From Mixophyes australis (Eukaryota > Chordata > Amphibia > Anura > Limnodynastidae), in NCBI GenBank assembly GCA_036250195.1, contig JAVHZZ010000002.1, forward strand, positions 280,679,623 to 280,743,622: DNA of 64,000 nt, in the 5' to 3' direction. The first letter of the stretch is position 1. Each line of letters starts with the position of its first letter. This document shows, one piece after another, positions 11,040-21,084 of this stretch. The translations under genes were made by a program, and so were the position numbers. The notes beneath the pieces are model-generated. The model ran no database searches and was not told the origin of the DNA. It saw nothing but the letters and a program-made list of their open reading frames with translations.

Positions 11040-11712
11040 ACCTGTGGAGGTCCAGAGGTTTCCCTCCACGAGTAGTGAACACTCTCCTACGAGCTAAAAA
11101 ACCAGTTTCGGCTCGTATTTACCACCGCATCTGGTGAACCTACATTAGATAGTGTGAGAGCCGACCATGCCACACGATTACTTTTCGTGTTCCACATTTT
11201 CTGGCTTTTCTCCAGGATGGCCTGGATGGGGGCCTTCGTCTAGGTTCATTGAAAGTACAGATTTTGGCCCGTTTGGTGTATTTTCACCTGCACTTGGCAG
11301 ACATTCCGGATGTCAGGACCTTATTCATGGGTGGCCCACAGTTTTCAGGGACAAGTTCCATAGAGTTTCTGGATGTGCTTAGGGCTCTACGAATTTGTCA
11401 GGAGGACATGAAAAATTTGTCGCACGCATTCTAAGCAATCAATTGTTAGGTAGCTTACTTCTATTAAGCAGGCTTATGTCAATGCTAACCAAACTGTGCC
11501 AGATCGTTTTGTAGCCCATTCTACCCGTTCAGTGTGGACATCCTATGCTGCACGAAATGAGGCCTCAGCAGACCAATTGTGCAGGGCATCCACTGGGTCC
11601 TCAGTCCATATTTTTACCAAATTTTATCAAGTCAATGTACTTGCACCAGCAGACGCTGCTTTTGGCAGTAGTGCTCTACATACATGGCTGTCAGAGCGGT
11701 CCCTCCCTTAAG
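11040..11712 (+). pseudogene. DIRS-B tyrosine recombinase remnant
   Basis: The N-terminal core-binding part reads RGFPPRVVNTLLRAKKPVSA in one frame. The C-terminal part reads VPDRFVAHSTRSVWTSYAAR, then FTKFYQVNVLAPADAAFGSS, giving the H-x-x-R pair (AHSTR) and the catalytic Tyr (FTKFY) of the family. The central part with the first catalytic Arg seems deleted around 11430-11470. This recombinase would insert a circular DNA intermediate, in place of a retroviral-type integrase. Confidence 0.8.
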
Positions 11713-11721
11713 GGGGCTGCT

Positions 11722-11835
11722 TTAGCATGTCCCCATGGTAGTAGTGTCACCCAGATAGGATGAAAGAGAAAAGAGTATTTTTATACTCACGATAAATCTG
11801 TTTCTGATTCCATCTGGGGAACACTGTGTTCCCTC
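11722..11835 (+). repeat. DIRS-B internal complementary region
   Basis: Two adjacent blocks: CCCATGGTAGTAGTGTCACC with CAGATAGGATGAAA is the reverse complement of the element's left outer end (5855-5900). Then GATAAATCTG with GATTCCATCTGGGGAACACT is the reverse complement of the right outer end (12005-12061). In DIRS replication this region templates joining of the two ends into a circle. Confidence 0.82.
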
Positions 11836-11879
11836 TCTTCTGCTGTCTGGCCTCTGGTTGGTTGACTCCCCTTCCTTGG

Positions 11880-12061
11880 GGCTTTATACTTGGACTGAAG
11901 AGGATACAGGGGGTTGCAGAGGGGAGGGATTTGTCAGCATGATACATTAGCAAGTTAACCTGTTAAGTGCCAACTCCACCTCCACTCTCATAACCCATGG
12001 TAGCAGTGTCCCCCAGATGGAATCAGAAAAACTGAGTTATCAGGAGTATAAAAATGCTCTT
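11880..12061 (+). repeat. DIRS-B right inverted terminal repeat
   Basis: Reverse complement of the left repeat at 5855-6040, with GTTAAGTGCCAACTCCACC and CCCATGGTAGCAGTGTC. It extends outward to about GAGTATAAAAATGCTC, as judged by the match to the internal complementary region. Confidence 0.85.
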
Positions 12062-12469
12062 TATTTACTCCTGGGTAACAATTTACTCCCTAAACCAGTA
12101 GATGCTTGCTTCACGTCACCCATGTCAAATGACTATTGTTCAGGGTTAAATGCTTCTGTATCCTGTGACTTTCCATCGCTAGGACACGGTGTAAGTTAAT
12201 AAACACATTTTCTTTTGTTGAGTCGTGTGACAAACATTTTATCTTTCATACATGGGGTACACTAGAAATACTGCTATAGAGGTGCAGTACAGGAGCCGCC
12301 CTTTCCTCTACAGGGAAGTAGTATGTGAGGGTTGTGGGTGCTGTATTTTCTCAGGATTCTTCCCTTTTCCTTACCTGTGTCTGTTTTGCAGCTTTTACTT
12401 CCATTTTGGATTGTGGACTGCAGCTGTTTGACATTTTCTTCCCTCTTTATCTTCTATGTATGACGAGTG
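12062..12469 (+). other. anks1a: intron sequence between DIRS-B and a DIRS gag fragment
   Basis: About 400 bp with no recognised gene. A reading frame exists on the other strand to the right (12395-12634), but the + strand carries the recognisable gag motif, so that frame is treated as incidental. Confidence 0.4.
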
Positions 12470-13510
12470 GAGTATGTCCATAGCTAAGCCTGGAGGAGGA
12501 ACAGTGATAACATTTTTGCCTTTTTTTAGTTGCCAGTCCAAATTGCCTTTTGCGCAGTCAGGGCTAGGATACCCCTGCAACACCTGACAAGCCAGACTGA
12601 GCTCAACGCATGGCGAGATCAGTTCAGGGTCCATTTTCCTCTTCCTTAGAAATGATTAGGGAATCGTTTCCTTACAGAGGTTCTTCAGCTTTGGGAAAGA
12701 CCTCCTCGCCTTGAGAAGGCAAGGTGGCTGATGTTTCTCCCCTTGAGGTTTCCTCATTCCTTGATGAGGACTTCGGCACCAAACATGAAGTAGAGAAATT
12801 GAATGCAAGCCACCCCATAGATGCTAAAAATTTCAGACATCGCATGAATTGGGGATTCCTGACAATTTGCTGTTTAAGAGGAAGAAGAAACACAGTTTCC
12901 TTACCTTCTTGGAGAACCTTGTAGGCGACGTGTGGACCAAGCTTTATCCTAGGTTACAGTTCTCTCGCAAGTTGAAGTCTCTTTATTCTTCCCTTAGCAA
13001 GGATATGATAAAATGGGAATCTCTGCCTAAAGTAGATGCTTTCGTAGCTCACCTATCTAAGACAACCAACATTCGGATTCTGAACACTGCTACATTATGG
13101 AACAGCAAGGATAGGAACATTCAGGCCATCCTTAAGTTGGTTTATACAGCGGCAGAAAGGTGGTTGGAGCAATTGTCAGAGGGTTTGCAGTATGTCAGGC
13201 CCGGGTTTGATTTGCTAACTCTGGTAGGGCATATATCCTCCAAATATATGAGGGATACTGCCATTGATGTGGAGCTCATTGGGCTAGGGTTTCGGCATCC
13301 GAAGAATGTGAATGCCATGCCCTATTACTTAGGGACCTAATTTTTCCCTGTTAATTCTCCCAGACCAAAAGGCTCTAGGTTTTGCACCTTTCATCTCTTA
13401 GGGAAGATGTGGAGTCATACCGCTGCTTCTTGCAGATGTCAGCAGAGAGGAAAATATGCTAGGACAGCTAAGCGTTCAGCTCCCATACCTTCAGACAAAC
13501 ATTCAGCATG
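12470..13510 (+). pseudogene. DIRS-type gag fragment
   Basis: The + strand retains the DIRS Gag finger at 12522-12587: Phe in place of the first Cys, Cys at 12531, 14 residues, Cys at 12576, two residues, then TGA where the fourth Cys codon would be. Further on, 12849-13340 is open for 163 codons with SRKLKSLYSSLSKDMIKWES, PKVDAFVAHLSK and AILKLVYTAAERWLEQLSEG, the core of DIRS Gag. A final SPRPKGSRF segment is seen at about 13360. No RT follows, so this is a fragment. Confidence 0.65.
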
Positions 13511-13557
13511 ATGAGCAGGCTCCCCACCTGTGACCTCCCAAGGTGAAAGCCTGTCTA

Positions 13558-13677
13558 AACTGTCATCCGAGCTCTTAAGGTAGTAATTTAAGGAGGTGCC
13601 GTCTGTAGAATGTACATGGCTAAGTAAGGAACCATGTACAGGCGCTACCTTAAGAGCTTAGATGACAGTGTGTCCCT
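13558..13677. repeat. Hairpin-forming inverted repeat
   Basis: Arms ACTGTCATCCGAGCTCTTAA (left) and TTAAGAGCTTAGATGACAGT (right) are imperfect reverse complements about 70 bp apart. A second inner pair, TGTACATGG and CCATGTACA, lies inside. It may be a small MITE; no target duplication was established. Confidence 0.6.
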
Positions 13678-13839
13678 TCAATCTGACATCATCGGACGCT
13701 GCCGGGTTCTTCAGCTGTCTCAATTTACTTAAGTCTGCGTTTCAAGCTGCCTGTCTTTCCAGTGAGTCGGTAAAGAGGTCATTGGTGTAATCCAGCTGGG
13801 GTAAGTAGTTTTGGAATTTCCTACATCGTAATATAATAC

Positions 13840-14560
13840 CCAACCCTTGTCACAGGCTCCAGATATTCTGTTATGGTTTTTTACTTGTCTCCCTCCCCTC
13901 TGTGGGGTCTATAACAGTATTGAAAATTTGTAATGTATAACAACTTTTATCTAACATTGCTATATTATGAAAAAACATGCATAGCTAGGGGCTTACCTAA
14001 AACAAGTATCTTTTTTGGAACAGGTTCCGGATCCATGCTGCAGGCTGCCTACTCAGACTGAGCGGCGCAATGTTTCCAAGTCAACCTGAAACAGATTACA
14101 AACCATACTGCCGTCAGTCTAAAACAAGCAAAGTAATGTCAGCTGCTTCAGGAGTCTACTCTTGCTGCGGGAGCTCTAACCACTGCTTTTAGACCCAAGA
14201 TGGTGGAATTGCGTTCAGGGAACCAAACCCATTCCATTAGGCTCTACAAACCTTTTGCAGCACTGGGATCTATGTTTTGTCTGAGAACATTTAAGCTCAT
14301 AAGAAAAATAAAGAAAGCAATATCTACACTACCACTGTCTTCTAGAAACAGGGAAAATACAAGTTATGGAAGGAGTTGACACATTATGTATTTTCCTGTC
14401 TACTCCGCATAATAAGGGATAACTGATCAGTACAGACTCGCATGGAGTAGGAAGAGGAAACGTTATTTGCGTGTATACATCATAAAAATACACTACTAGA
14501 TAAATAAAGGGAAAGGGAGTGAAATCACATCAGTAATTGACAAGTAAAGTCCAAGCCAAA
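13840..14560 (-). repeat. Inverted copy of the DIRS-D 5' end
   Basis: This segment is the reverse complement of 21085-21665, with matching landmarks: GGTAAGCCCCTAGCTA, TGGATCCGGAACC versus TGGATCCTGAACC, CCACCATCTTGGGTCTAAAA, TCTTATGAGCTT and CCTCTTCCTACTCCATG. It is the 5' leader of a DIRS-D type element in - orientation, without its coding region. Together with the right copy it forms an inverted repeat of about 0.6-0.7 kb per arm with 6.5 kb between. Confidence 0.82.
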
Positions 14561-14759
14561 TAAACATCCCATCTGAAACAATCAGAATCAGTGCTCTGGT
14601 GAATGGGATTTCTCTTTCACACTAGTTTGGGGACACTGCTCACCTTGGCTATAGAAGGCGCTGTGGGAGCAATGGCACTAAAAAACTTGTCTAGCCTGCT
14701 CCCCTCTATGTTCCCTCCACAGGAAGAGCTCAGTTTTTTTTCTGAGTGCCTACAGAGTA

Positions 14760-15200
14760 GGGCACTTTTAGTCTAGTCTTAGAGTTTTTTTCGCCTCGAG
14801 ATCACCAGGTGACCGCCTCGGCTACTTCAGGGAGAGTGCCTGAGGCGCTTTAGTGCCGCACCCTCTGATTTATGTAGGGCTCCCGGGAAAAGGGGCACCT
14901 GGCACTCCAGTAGTGTCCAGGACCCAGCCGCTTCCAGAGAGGCGATACTGGCCGCCCCCAGGAGCAGTGTGACTGCTGTGGTGGTAAAGCTTCTTGAGGT
15001 CCAGTTGCCCAGCCTGTCAGGCGGCATTTGGAGGAGAAGTTGCGGTGCAAACAGGTAGTGAGGCATACTATGCTGGTGGGGAGCTGTTGCTGGAGCGCAG
15101 TCCCCACCAGGGTCTGATGTGTGTTTTTTTCTGCAATTACAAATGTGTTTCTTTTTTTGCTGATTTTGTGCCTGCCAACAAAGAGTTAAGTGGGCGTGGT
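14760..15200 (+). other. DIRS-C 5' leader
   Basis: GC-richer sequence between the DIRS-C left end and an inserted AT-rich stretch. A CPACQAAFGGE word near 15006 could be the first half of the Gag finger, but the second cysteine pair is absent at the expected spacing, so it is not called. Confidence 0.35.
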
Positions 15201-15516
15201 TAGGTAATTAACTCACCTGTTTTTGTACCTGCCAAGCTCATCAGCCATTTCCCACCCTACCTCCAGGACACTCAGACGCAGACAAATCCCTGGGGATTGA
15301 GAACCAGTAGATATAGAGCGGCTTTGCTGCTTGTTTTATCTTTTTCAGTGTTTCTGTGTTTTCTATCTGCTGTACATCCTGTGGGGGGTACATTACAGAA
15401 CACTTCTGGTTCAGGTCTTAGCTGAAGCACTGTATTTCTATAGTGTTACAGTTTGCCATATACTGTACAGTTCTTCTTTGTTATAAGATAGTTCCACATT
15501 GTGTCTCTCATTTAAG

Positions 15517-16110
15517 CTGAGTACACACTATAGGGTTTTTGTCCAATAATCGGCTCAACCAGCCGACATACAACCCCTCTTTCGAGAGTCTGGTCAGTGT
15601 GTGTAGTGTCAGACTGCCCAAATGGACAATTGTCGCCTCATTTGGTTGGTCGTACCGTTCAATATTTTCGTTCCAGTCTCCTTTCCGATGTGTAGTGTGT
15701 ATAAATTTCTGACCAATCCACGATAATCCTCCGATACTTCTTCGACCTGGGGGACGTGTGTATGTAAATTTGTAATGCCTGTACCAGTCCCACGTGGTGC
15801 GGTATCCGCACATCACAGACTTGTGTTTTGTATAGATTTGTATTGCACCTGTCTGGTTGCAGACGATTACACTTGTGTAAAGCACGTGTTTAATCACCCT
15901 TTGTATCTATATTGGGAACCTATTAATTTTTACCCTTTATAAATTTATACCTTTATAAACTATTAAGTCATATTAACCTTTATTAACAAATATTGTAAAA
16001 TACCCAGAATAAACCACACTGTGTTCATGCAAAAGTTTTATTGCAGGAAAAAGTAAAAAAAAAAAAATATTGCGGAATATGACAAGTGAAAAAAATAGTA
16101 TTACACTTTA
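15517..16110. other. Unclassified repeat-like stretch within DIRS-C
   Basis: The first part (15517-15890) begins GCTGAGTACACACTATAGGG, resembling the start of a DNA-transposon-derived frog repeat, but no partner inverted end is visible. The rest is AT-rich. A terminus like the palindromic MITEs (GGGGGATTATTCAATTG) lies at 16112-16128 as a half element. No gene is seen. Confidence 0.35.
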
Positions 16111-16141
16111 AGGGGGATTATTCAATTGACGGCGGGATCGC

Positions 16142-17430
16142 TTGTCTGCAGGTGCGGCGGACATCGTGGAACCAGCCTGGGCCAAGGAGCTGGCATGGTC
16201 TATTGCTGAATTAAGGAGAGTCAACCCACGCCTCGGGACAGTAGGTGCTGATACCTTTTCCTCTTCTCCGGGTACGCAGTCCTCGGACACCATTCCCTCG
16301 GGACATGTGTATCAATTGCTGCAGGGTGGTCCAGTAGTCTCCCAGGAGCCTGTTTGGATGAGTATTTTTGAACGGTCTGTGCACGGGTTGACCAGAGTGT
16401 CCAATTTTCTTGAAAAATTGTTCCATTCGAGTATGGTAGGTGGACCGCGTAAATGATTGGGTTTGCCTATTGCCGAGGAGTTAGTAAATTCGGATACGGA
16501 TCCATCCGAATTGGGAGATGGTGATGTTCTAGAGGATTCTGACTATGAGGACTTGCCCACAGGTGGAGGATATGTCCAATAGACAAGGGCATTGAGGACC
16601 TTATTCTCGAAGTGCGACAGGTTCTTAACATATCGGATGGGAAACAATCTGTATTACAGACCTCCATGTTTAAAAGGGCAAAGAAAAGAACAGTTTTCTT
16701 CTCTCCTTCTGTACAACTGTTGGAAATGTGGGACGAGGCCAGACTTAAGCCTGATAATAAATTTCAGATTCCCAGACGTTATAAACTCTTCTACCTCTTT
16801 CCAGATTTGGAGGGAGGATCATGGGAGACTCATCCCACTACCAATGCTCCTGTTGCACAGTTGGCAACATCTACTGTTTTTCTGTTGCCAAATGCAGCGT
16901 TGCTTAAAGACAGTACTGACTAAAAGTGTGAAACCGTCTTGTGATGGCGGAGGCTTGGGTCGTTAAAGCTGTTGAAAATTGAGCCACTGTCCTTCATGCA
17001 GGAATTCAGTCTGGTGTGGCTCCTCTGGCAGAACGTATTAAAAATACTGCTGAGTTTTTAGGGGATTTGAGTCAGGGGTTCCTATTCCTATTCCTTAGCA
17101 GTGGCAGCTAGCTGCACATTGTTGTTAAGATATTGGGAGGCGAATGCTGATTCCAAGAGTGCTTTGGAATCTGTCCCATATGACGGAGTGGCTTTGTTTG
17201 TTTCTCCTTTGGACAAATTCATCGCTCAGGCCACGGGGGATGCTCTTCTTCCGGTAGCTGCGCCAAAAACAAAAGGGAGCCGTTTTCGCTCCTTGCTGTT
17301 TGTTGGTTGCTCTAGAGGTGGTTGTTCCAGAAGCCAAGACCCGGTTACAAGGGAAGGGGGGCAAAGAGGCAGGCAGGCCTGGACAGGACGTTGCTCTGCC
17401 CCTAAGCTGACAGACAAACAAGCAACATGA
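16142..17430 (+). pseudogene. DIRS-C gag remnant (first copy)
   Basis: Successive frames read EPAWAKELAWSIAELRR, EPVWMSIFERSVHGLTRV, an acidic stretch around DSDYEDLPTGGG, KFQIPRRYKLFYLFPDLEGG, APVAQLATSTVFLLPNAALL and ALESVPYDGVALFVSPLDKF. This is the order seen in the DIRS-B and DIRS-E gag regions. Stops and frame changes occur at about 16455, 16580, 16921 and after 17430. Confidence 0.7.
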
Positions 17431-17599
17431 CTTCCGGCATCCTTCACCAGGGGCTCCGGTGTTGGGAGCATGCCTACTGCTCTTTCAGGAGCGGTGGCTT
17501 AGGTCCACCACAGACACCTGGGTGAAAGGAGATACATCTTGGACCCAGTGGGTCAGAGAAAAGACAGAAAGACAGGCTTTGTAGGGGGCAGTACAGTCT

Positions 17600-18220
17600 C
17601 TTTGGGATGCCGGGGTGATTGTTCCAGATCCACTGGGGCAGAGAGGTCAAGGCTTTTATTCTCGCTTATTCTGGTGCAATAACTGGATCGGTCCTTCAGA
17701 TCAATTCTAAACCTGAAGGACCTCAACACCTGCTTATGGGTACCCAGCTTTCGAATGCAGTCCATCAGATCTGTGATAAATTCCTTGAAGAAAGGCGAGT
17801 ACTTAGCATCCTTGGATATGCTTACCTACATATTCCGAAATGAACAGGTAACTAAAGTCTCTTGCGGTTTGCGGTGGGTCTGGAGCATTATCAGTTCAGG
17901 GCTCTCCCATTTATCTCTAAATTGCAGCTCAGTAGTTCAGTGTATGAAGCTACTGGGTTGCATGGTTTCCTCATTCGAGGATCTGCAGGTTGCTCGTTTT
18001 CATTTGCGCAAGTTCCAGCAGGAGATTCTAGCAAAGTGGTCAAGGTCAGATCCCCGCTTAGAAAGGCAGGTCTTTCGGTTGTCACAGACAACAAGCCTTT
18101 TCTCTTTCTTGTGCAGAGGAGGGACATCCTAACACTGGGGCGTCCTTTCTCTGTGTGGGACTGGACCGTGGTAACGACAGATGCCAGCTTGTTGGGGTGA
18201 GGTACAGTCACTCTTCACCT
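17600..18220 (+). pseudogene. DIRS-C reverse transcriptase remnant (first copy)
   Basis: The RT is badly decayed and shortened. SFRSILNLKDLN, RMQSIRSVINSLKKGEYLAS and LEHYQFRALPF are legible in different frames, then sequence jumps to MKLLGCMVSSFEDLQVARFH, which normally follows the YLDD motif by about 100 codons. The catalytic YLDD itself is missing, consistent with an internal deletion near 17920. Confidence 0.65.
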
Positions 18221-18577
18221 AAGATTGCAAGGGATTGGGCGCCGGAGGAAGCTCGGTACTGGAAGTACGGGCAGTATTCAATGCTCTAGTTCAGGCACAG
18301 TCTTTCCTGGCACGACGACCGTTCCAAATACAGTCGGACAATGCCTATGGCTGTAACTTACATAAATCATCAAAGAGGAACAAGGAGTCCTCTTGCCATG
18401 AAGGAAGTGTCAAAGATCATGAAATTGGCGGAACAACAGGTTTCAGCGTTGTTCATTTCGGGGGAGGACAACTGGGAGGCCAACTACTTAAATTGGCATG
18501 CCCTTCTCCCAGGCGAATGGTCGCTTCATCCGGAGGTGTTTTCTCAAATAGTCCTCCGTTGGGTTCGGCCAGAAAGA
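18221..18577 (+). pseudogene. DIRS-C RNase H remnant
   Basis: VVTTDASLLG, then SSVLEVRAVFNAL (conserved Glu), QSDNA and VTYINHQRGTRSPLAMKEVS, EDNWEANYL and LLPGEWSLHPEVFSQIVLRW are readable with one or two frame changes. The Asp, Glu and Asp catalytic positions of RNase H are recognisable. Homology stops abruptly at about 18577, where sequence of the opposite orientation begins. Confidence 0.72.
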
Positions 18578-19160
18578 CGTGATGGCCTTGTGGATTTCAG
18601 CCTTGCATGCCGTGCAGCGAGCATCCAGGTTAGGCTGTCCAACAGAAAATTTAGTATTACATTTGGCACATGTATAATGCAGTGCAGACATCGGAGGAGA
18701 TCCCTTGTTTTTGGACGTCCTCTTCTCAGACATATTTAAAATGTATACAAATTAAATAGAATATACATTGTGGAAACTGTATTCTTAACGTTTAGAGAAG
18801 TCTGAGAACTAGAGTCTGACAACAAAGGAAAAGGATGTTACCAGATCTCAATACTAGGTAAATCCTTGTAAATCCCAATTCCCAGACCCTGAACAGTAGT
18901 CCTGATTGTGTAAGCAGCTTAGTAAGGTAATACACTCTTATTGTAATTTTTTACAAACGATTGTAACGCTACCAGTAGAGGCAGAGGAGCAGCGCGCAGC
19001 ACAAGATCTCCGTGTTCCAGCAATGAAAGATGGCTACTTCCGTGGCAGGATGTAGGGAGGCCGTCCTTCCTACAGACCTCACTCAATATGGCTGCCTCCA
19101 TGGAATGCTGATGCCTTTGGCAGTCAGCGAGCATCACCAGTGCCATCTATAGCTGTTGTT
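18578..19160 (-). pseudogene. Inverted DIRS gag start and leader
   Basis: On the - strand the frame begins at 18733 with MSEKRTSKNKG and carries an intact C-X2-C-X14-C-X2-C finger at 18605-18670 (CAKC, then CTAC). It stops matching at the junction near 18578. The leader from 18740 to about 19160 resembles DIRS 5' sequence. It is the start of a DIRS gag lying backwards between two + strand DIRS segments, so an inversion or an independent fragment insertion has occurred. Confidence 0.75.
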
Positions 19161-19201
19161 TCCACACACGAGAAATTAAATTGCCCAGTCTGTGTGTACT
19201 C

Positions 19202-19222
19202 TTTTTTTTTTTTTTTTTTTTT
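19202..19222. repeat. Poly-T tract
   Basis: An uninterrupted run of about 21 T at the right edge of the inverted gag segment. It could be the poly-A tail of a - strand retroposed copy or simple slippage. Confidence 0.7.
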
Positions 19223-19379
19223 GCCACGGGATCGCCTTGTAATGAGTGCAATTTTTGTCTCCATTCTCCCGCTTCTTGTGTCTAGGGTTCTCCCTGTTTA
19301 AGAACTAAGGCGCAGGTGGCTGCTTTTCCACCATCCCCTCAGATGACGTAGATATGGTATCTGACGCATAGCAGAGGCC

Positions 19380-20850
19380 AGATAAACATTTTTTGATGCC
19401 GGGTAGATTTAAATCTCTTTACCCGCTTCCACCAGAAGACTCCATTAAATGGGAAGCTTCTCCTAAGGTTGACACCCCTGTGGCACGTTTATCTTCCTCT
19501 TTGGCTAGTCCGACTCAGGAGTGAGATTCACTAAGGATCCCCACTGATAAAAAGTGCGATCGGGCCCTCCGTTTAGCTTGCGTTGCGTCAGGCAGCATGT
19601 TTAGACCCAATATGGTGGTTGCCTGGGCTAACAAGGCTATGCAGCATTGGGCGGGACTGCCGGTTAAGGATATCCAGGACAATGCCCCACACGCAGAAAT
19701 CCTTTCCTTAGCCGAGCATATCTTTGACACCTCAGATTATGTCAGCCAGGCAGCCATGGATGCGGTGTCTGTAAATGCCAGATTCTCTGCCCTCATTATC
19801 GCAGCTTGTCGTACCTTATGGCTACGTTCTTGGACAGGGGACGCTGATTTAAAGCGAGCTCTAGAGGGGTTGCGAGGGACCTCAAGACCGGGTGATAAGC
19901 CCAAAGCGTGACAGTCTTCCCCCATGGGAATCTGTGGTGGGGGCACGACTTCTTCATTTCCAGCGCCAGTGGCAGGTATCCACCACGGACGTTTGGACAC
20001 GAGGAACTGTGTTCTGGGGCTATGTCATAGATCTAGCCCAGTTTCCACCACGAAGATTATTCACCACATTACCCTCCCCTTTGTCCCCTGAGGCGCAAGG
20101 CACTTCAGGAAGCAATCCAGAATGTGCTAACAGCCGGTGTCATTGTTCCCATTCCAACACAGGAAAGAGTTCAGGGGTTTTACTCCAGTCTCTTCCTAGT
20201 ACCAAAACAGGATGGGTCGTTGCATCCAATTTTAAACCTGCAGTCTCTGAACAAACAGGTAAAGACTATAAAGTTCAGAATGGAGTCCCTTTGAACTGTC
20301 ATCGCCGGAATGGAGCAGGGAGAGTTTCTGGCCTCCATAAACATCAAGGATGCTTACCCGCATGTTCCTATATGGAGAGGACACCATCGTCTCCTCCGCT
20401 TTGCGGTCGGAAAATACCATTTTCAGTTCAGGGCCCTATCTTTTGGCCTAGCGACCACTCCTCGAGTGTTCACCAAGATCATGGAGGGACTCCTGCGGCA
20501 GAAGGGTGTCACAGTAGTTCCCTATCTAGACGATCTCCTTCTGAAAGCACGGTCAGCGTCGCTCTTAACTCGTCACATTCAAATCACTATGCGGTTTTTG
20601 GAAGCTCATGGGTGAATTCTCAATCTACCCAAATCATCTCTCATTCCGGCTCAGCGCATGCGCTTCCTAGGTCTCATGTTCGACACAGTGACCCAGAGAG
20701 TCTATTTACTGGAAAACAAGGTCCTTGCTCTCTTGGGCAAAACCAGGAACTTGCTTGTGCGGAAGGAAATGTCCATCCTCAGCTGCATGAAACTCTTGGG
20801 AATGATGGTTTCAGTGTTTGAGGCCGTGCCCTTTGCACAATTCCACTCTG
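19380..20850 (+). pseudogene. DIRS-C gag and reverse transcriptase remnant (second copy)
   Basis: Gag is readable as IKWEASPKVDTPVARLSSSL and MFRPNMVVAWANKAMQHWAG, then CRTLWLRSWTGDADLKRALE (to 19910). RT follows with GARLLHFQRQW, FLASINIKDAYPHVPIW, HFQFRALSFGLATTPRVFTK, VPYLDDLLLKA (catalytic YLDD at about 20524-20535) and RMRFLGLMFDT. The RT runs 101 codons open at 20310-20615 before a stop. Homology ends at about 20850, so RNase H and recombinase are absent. Confidence 0.78.
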
Positions 20851-21075
20851 TTTTTTGTTAATGTTTATGCTCTTTGCCCTATGGGGTTTTCTTTTCCTCA
20901 TACGCTTGGTTAGTCAAAATTGAGGTATCCACAGGAGAAGGAGGGGCATAGTAGGGGAGGAGAGTGAAGATCAAAGAAGTTGATAAGTGCCTAGACTCCT
21001 ACACCCACTACTATATCCCAATGTCTTGCAGTGTTCCCCAATGGAGTAAGAGAAATCAATTTTACGGTGAGTAAA
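20851..21075 (+). repeat. DIRS right-end sequence after the RT fragment
   Basis: Non-coding sequence ending with CTTGCAGTGTTCCCCAATGG and AGAGAAATCAATTTTACGG. In reverse complement it resembles the left end at about 14606 (ATTTCTCTT, GGGGACACTGC), as expected for inverted terminal repeats of one DIRS family. RT is joined to this end without RNase H or recombinase. Confidence 0.6.
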
Positions 21076-21084
21076 AATCTTTTT

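Larger units (their letters stand above)
5855..12061 (+). mobile_element. DIRS-B: near-complete DIRS retrotransposon
   Basis: The element has inverted terminal repeats, a gag region, an RT/RNase H region, a tyrosine recombinase and, just before the right repeat, an internal complementary region matching the outer ends of both repeats. This is the diagnostic DIRS layout: replication through a circle and recombinase-mediated integration, with no integrase and no target duplication. Without the L2 LINE inserted at about 8127-9090 it is about 5.2 kb, a normal length. All reading frames carry stops and shifts, so it is inactive. The same-family copy DIRS-E lies at 43322-58336. Confidence 0.88.
14600..21075 (+). 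mobile_element. DIRS-C: composite, rearranged DIRS element(s)
   Basis: It starts with a DIRS-like terminus (TTTCTCTTTCACACTAG, GGGGACACTGC) at about 14608. It then shows gag at 16142-17430, RT and RNase H to 18577, an inverted gag start at 18578-19160, then a second gag/RT run at 19400-20850. A DIRS right end with GCAGTGTTCCCCAATGG at about 21030 closes it. Two RT segments on one strand mean that at least two copies have merged, or a duplication occurred. No frame is intact. Confidence 0.65.

Noticed and set aside
12395..12634. 79-codon frame on the - strand beginning MDPEL
   Set aside because: The + strand carries the spaced cysteine codons of DIRS Gag, so this frame is treated as chance. 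It is mentioned in the findings because of its start.
15000..15110. CPACQAAF word as a fifth DIRS Gag finger
   Set aside because: The second cysteine pair is missing at the fixed spacing of 14, so it is not counted.
15508..15897. 129-codon frame on the - strand
   Set aside because: It lies in a repeat-like stretch with no recognisable domain and no start context.
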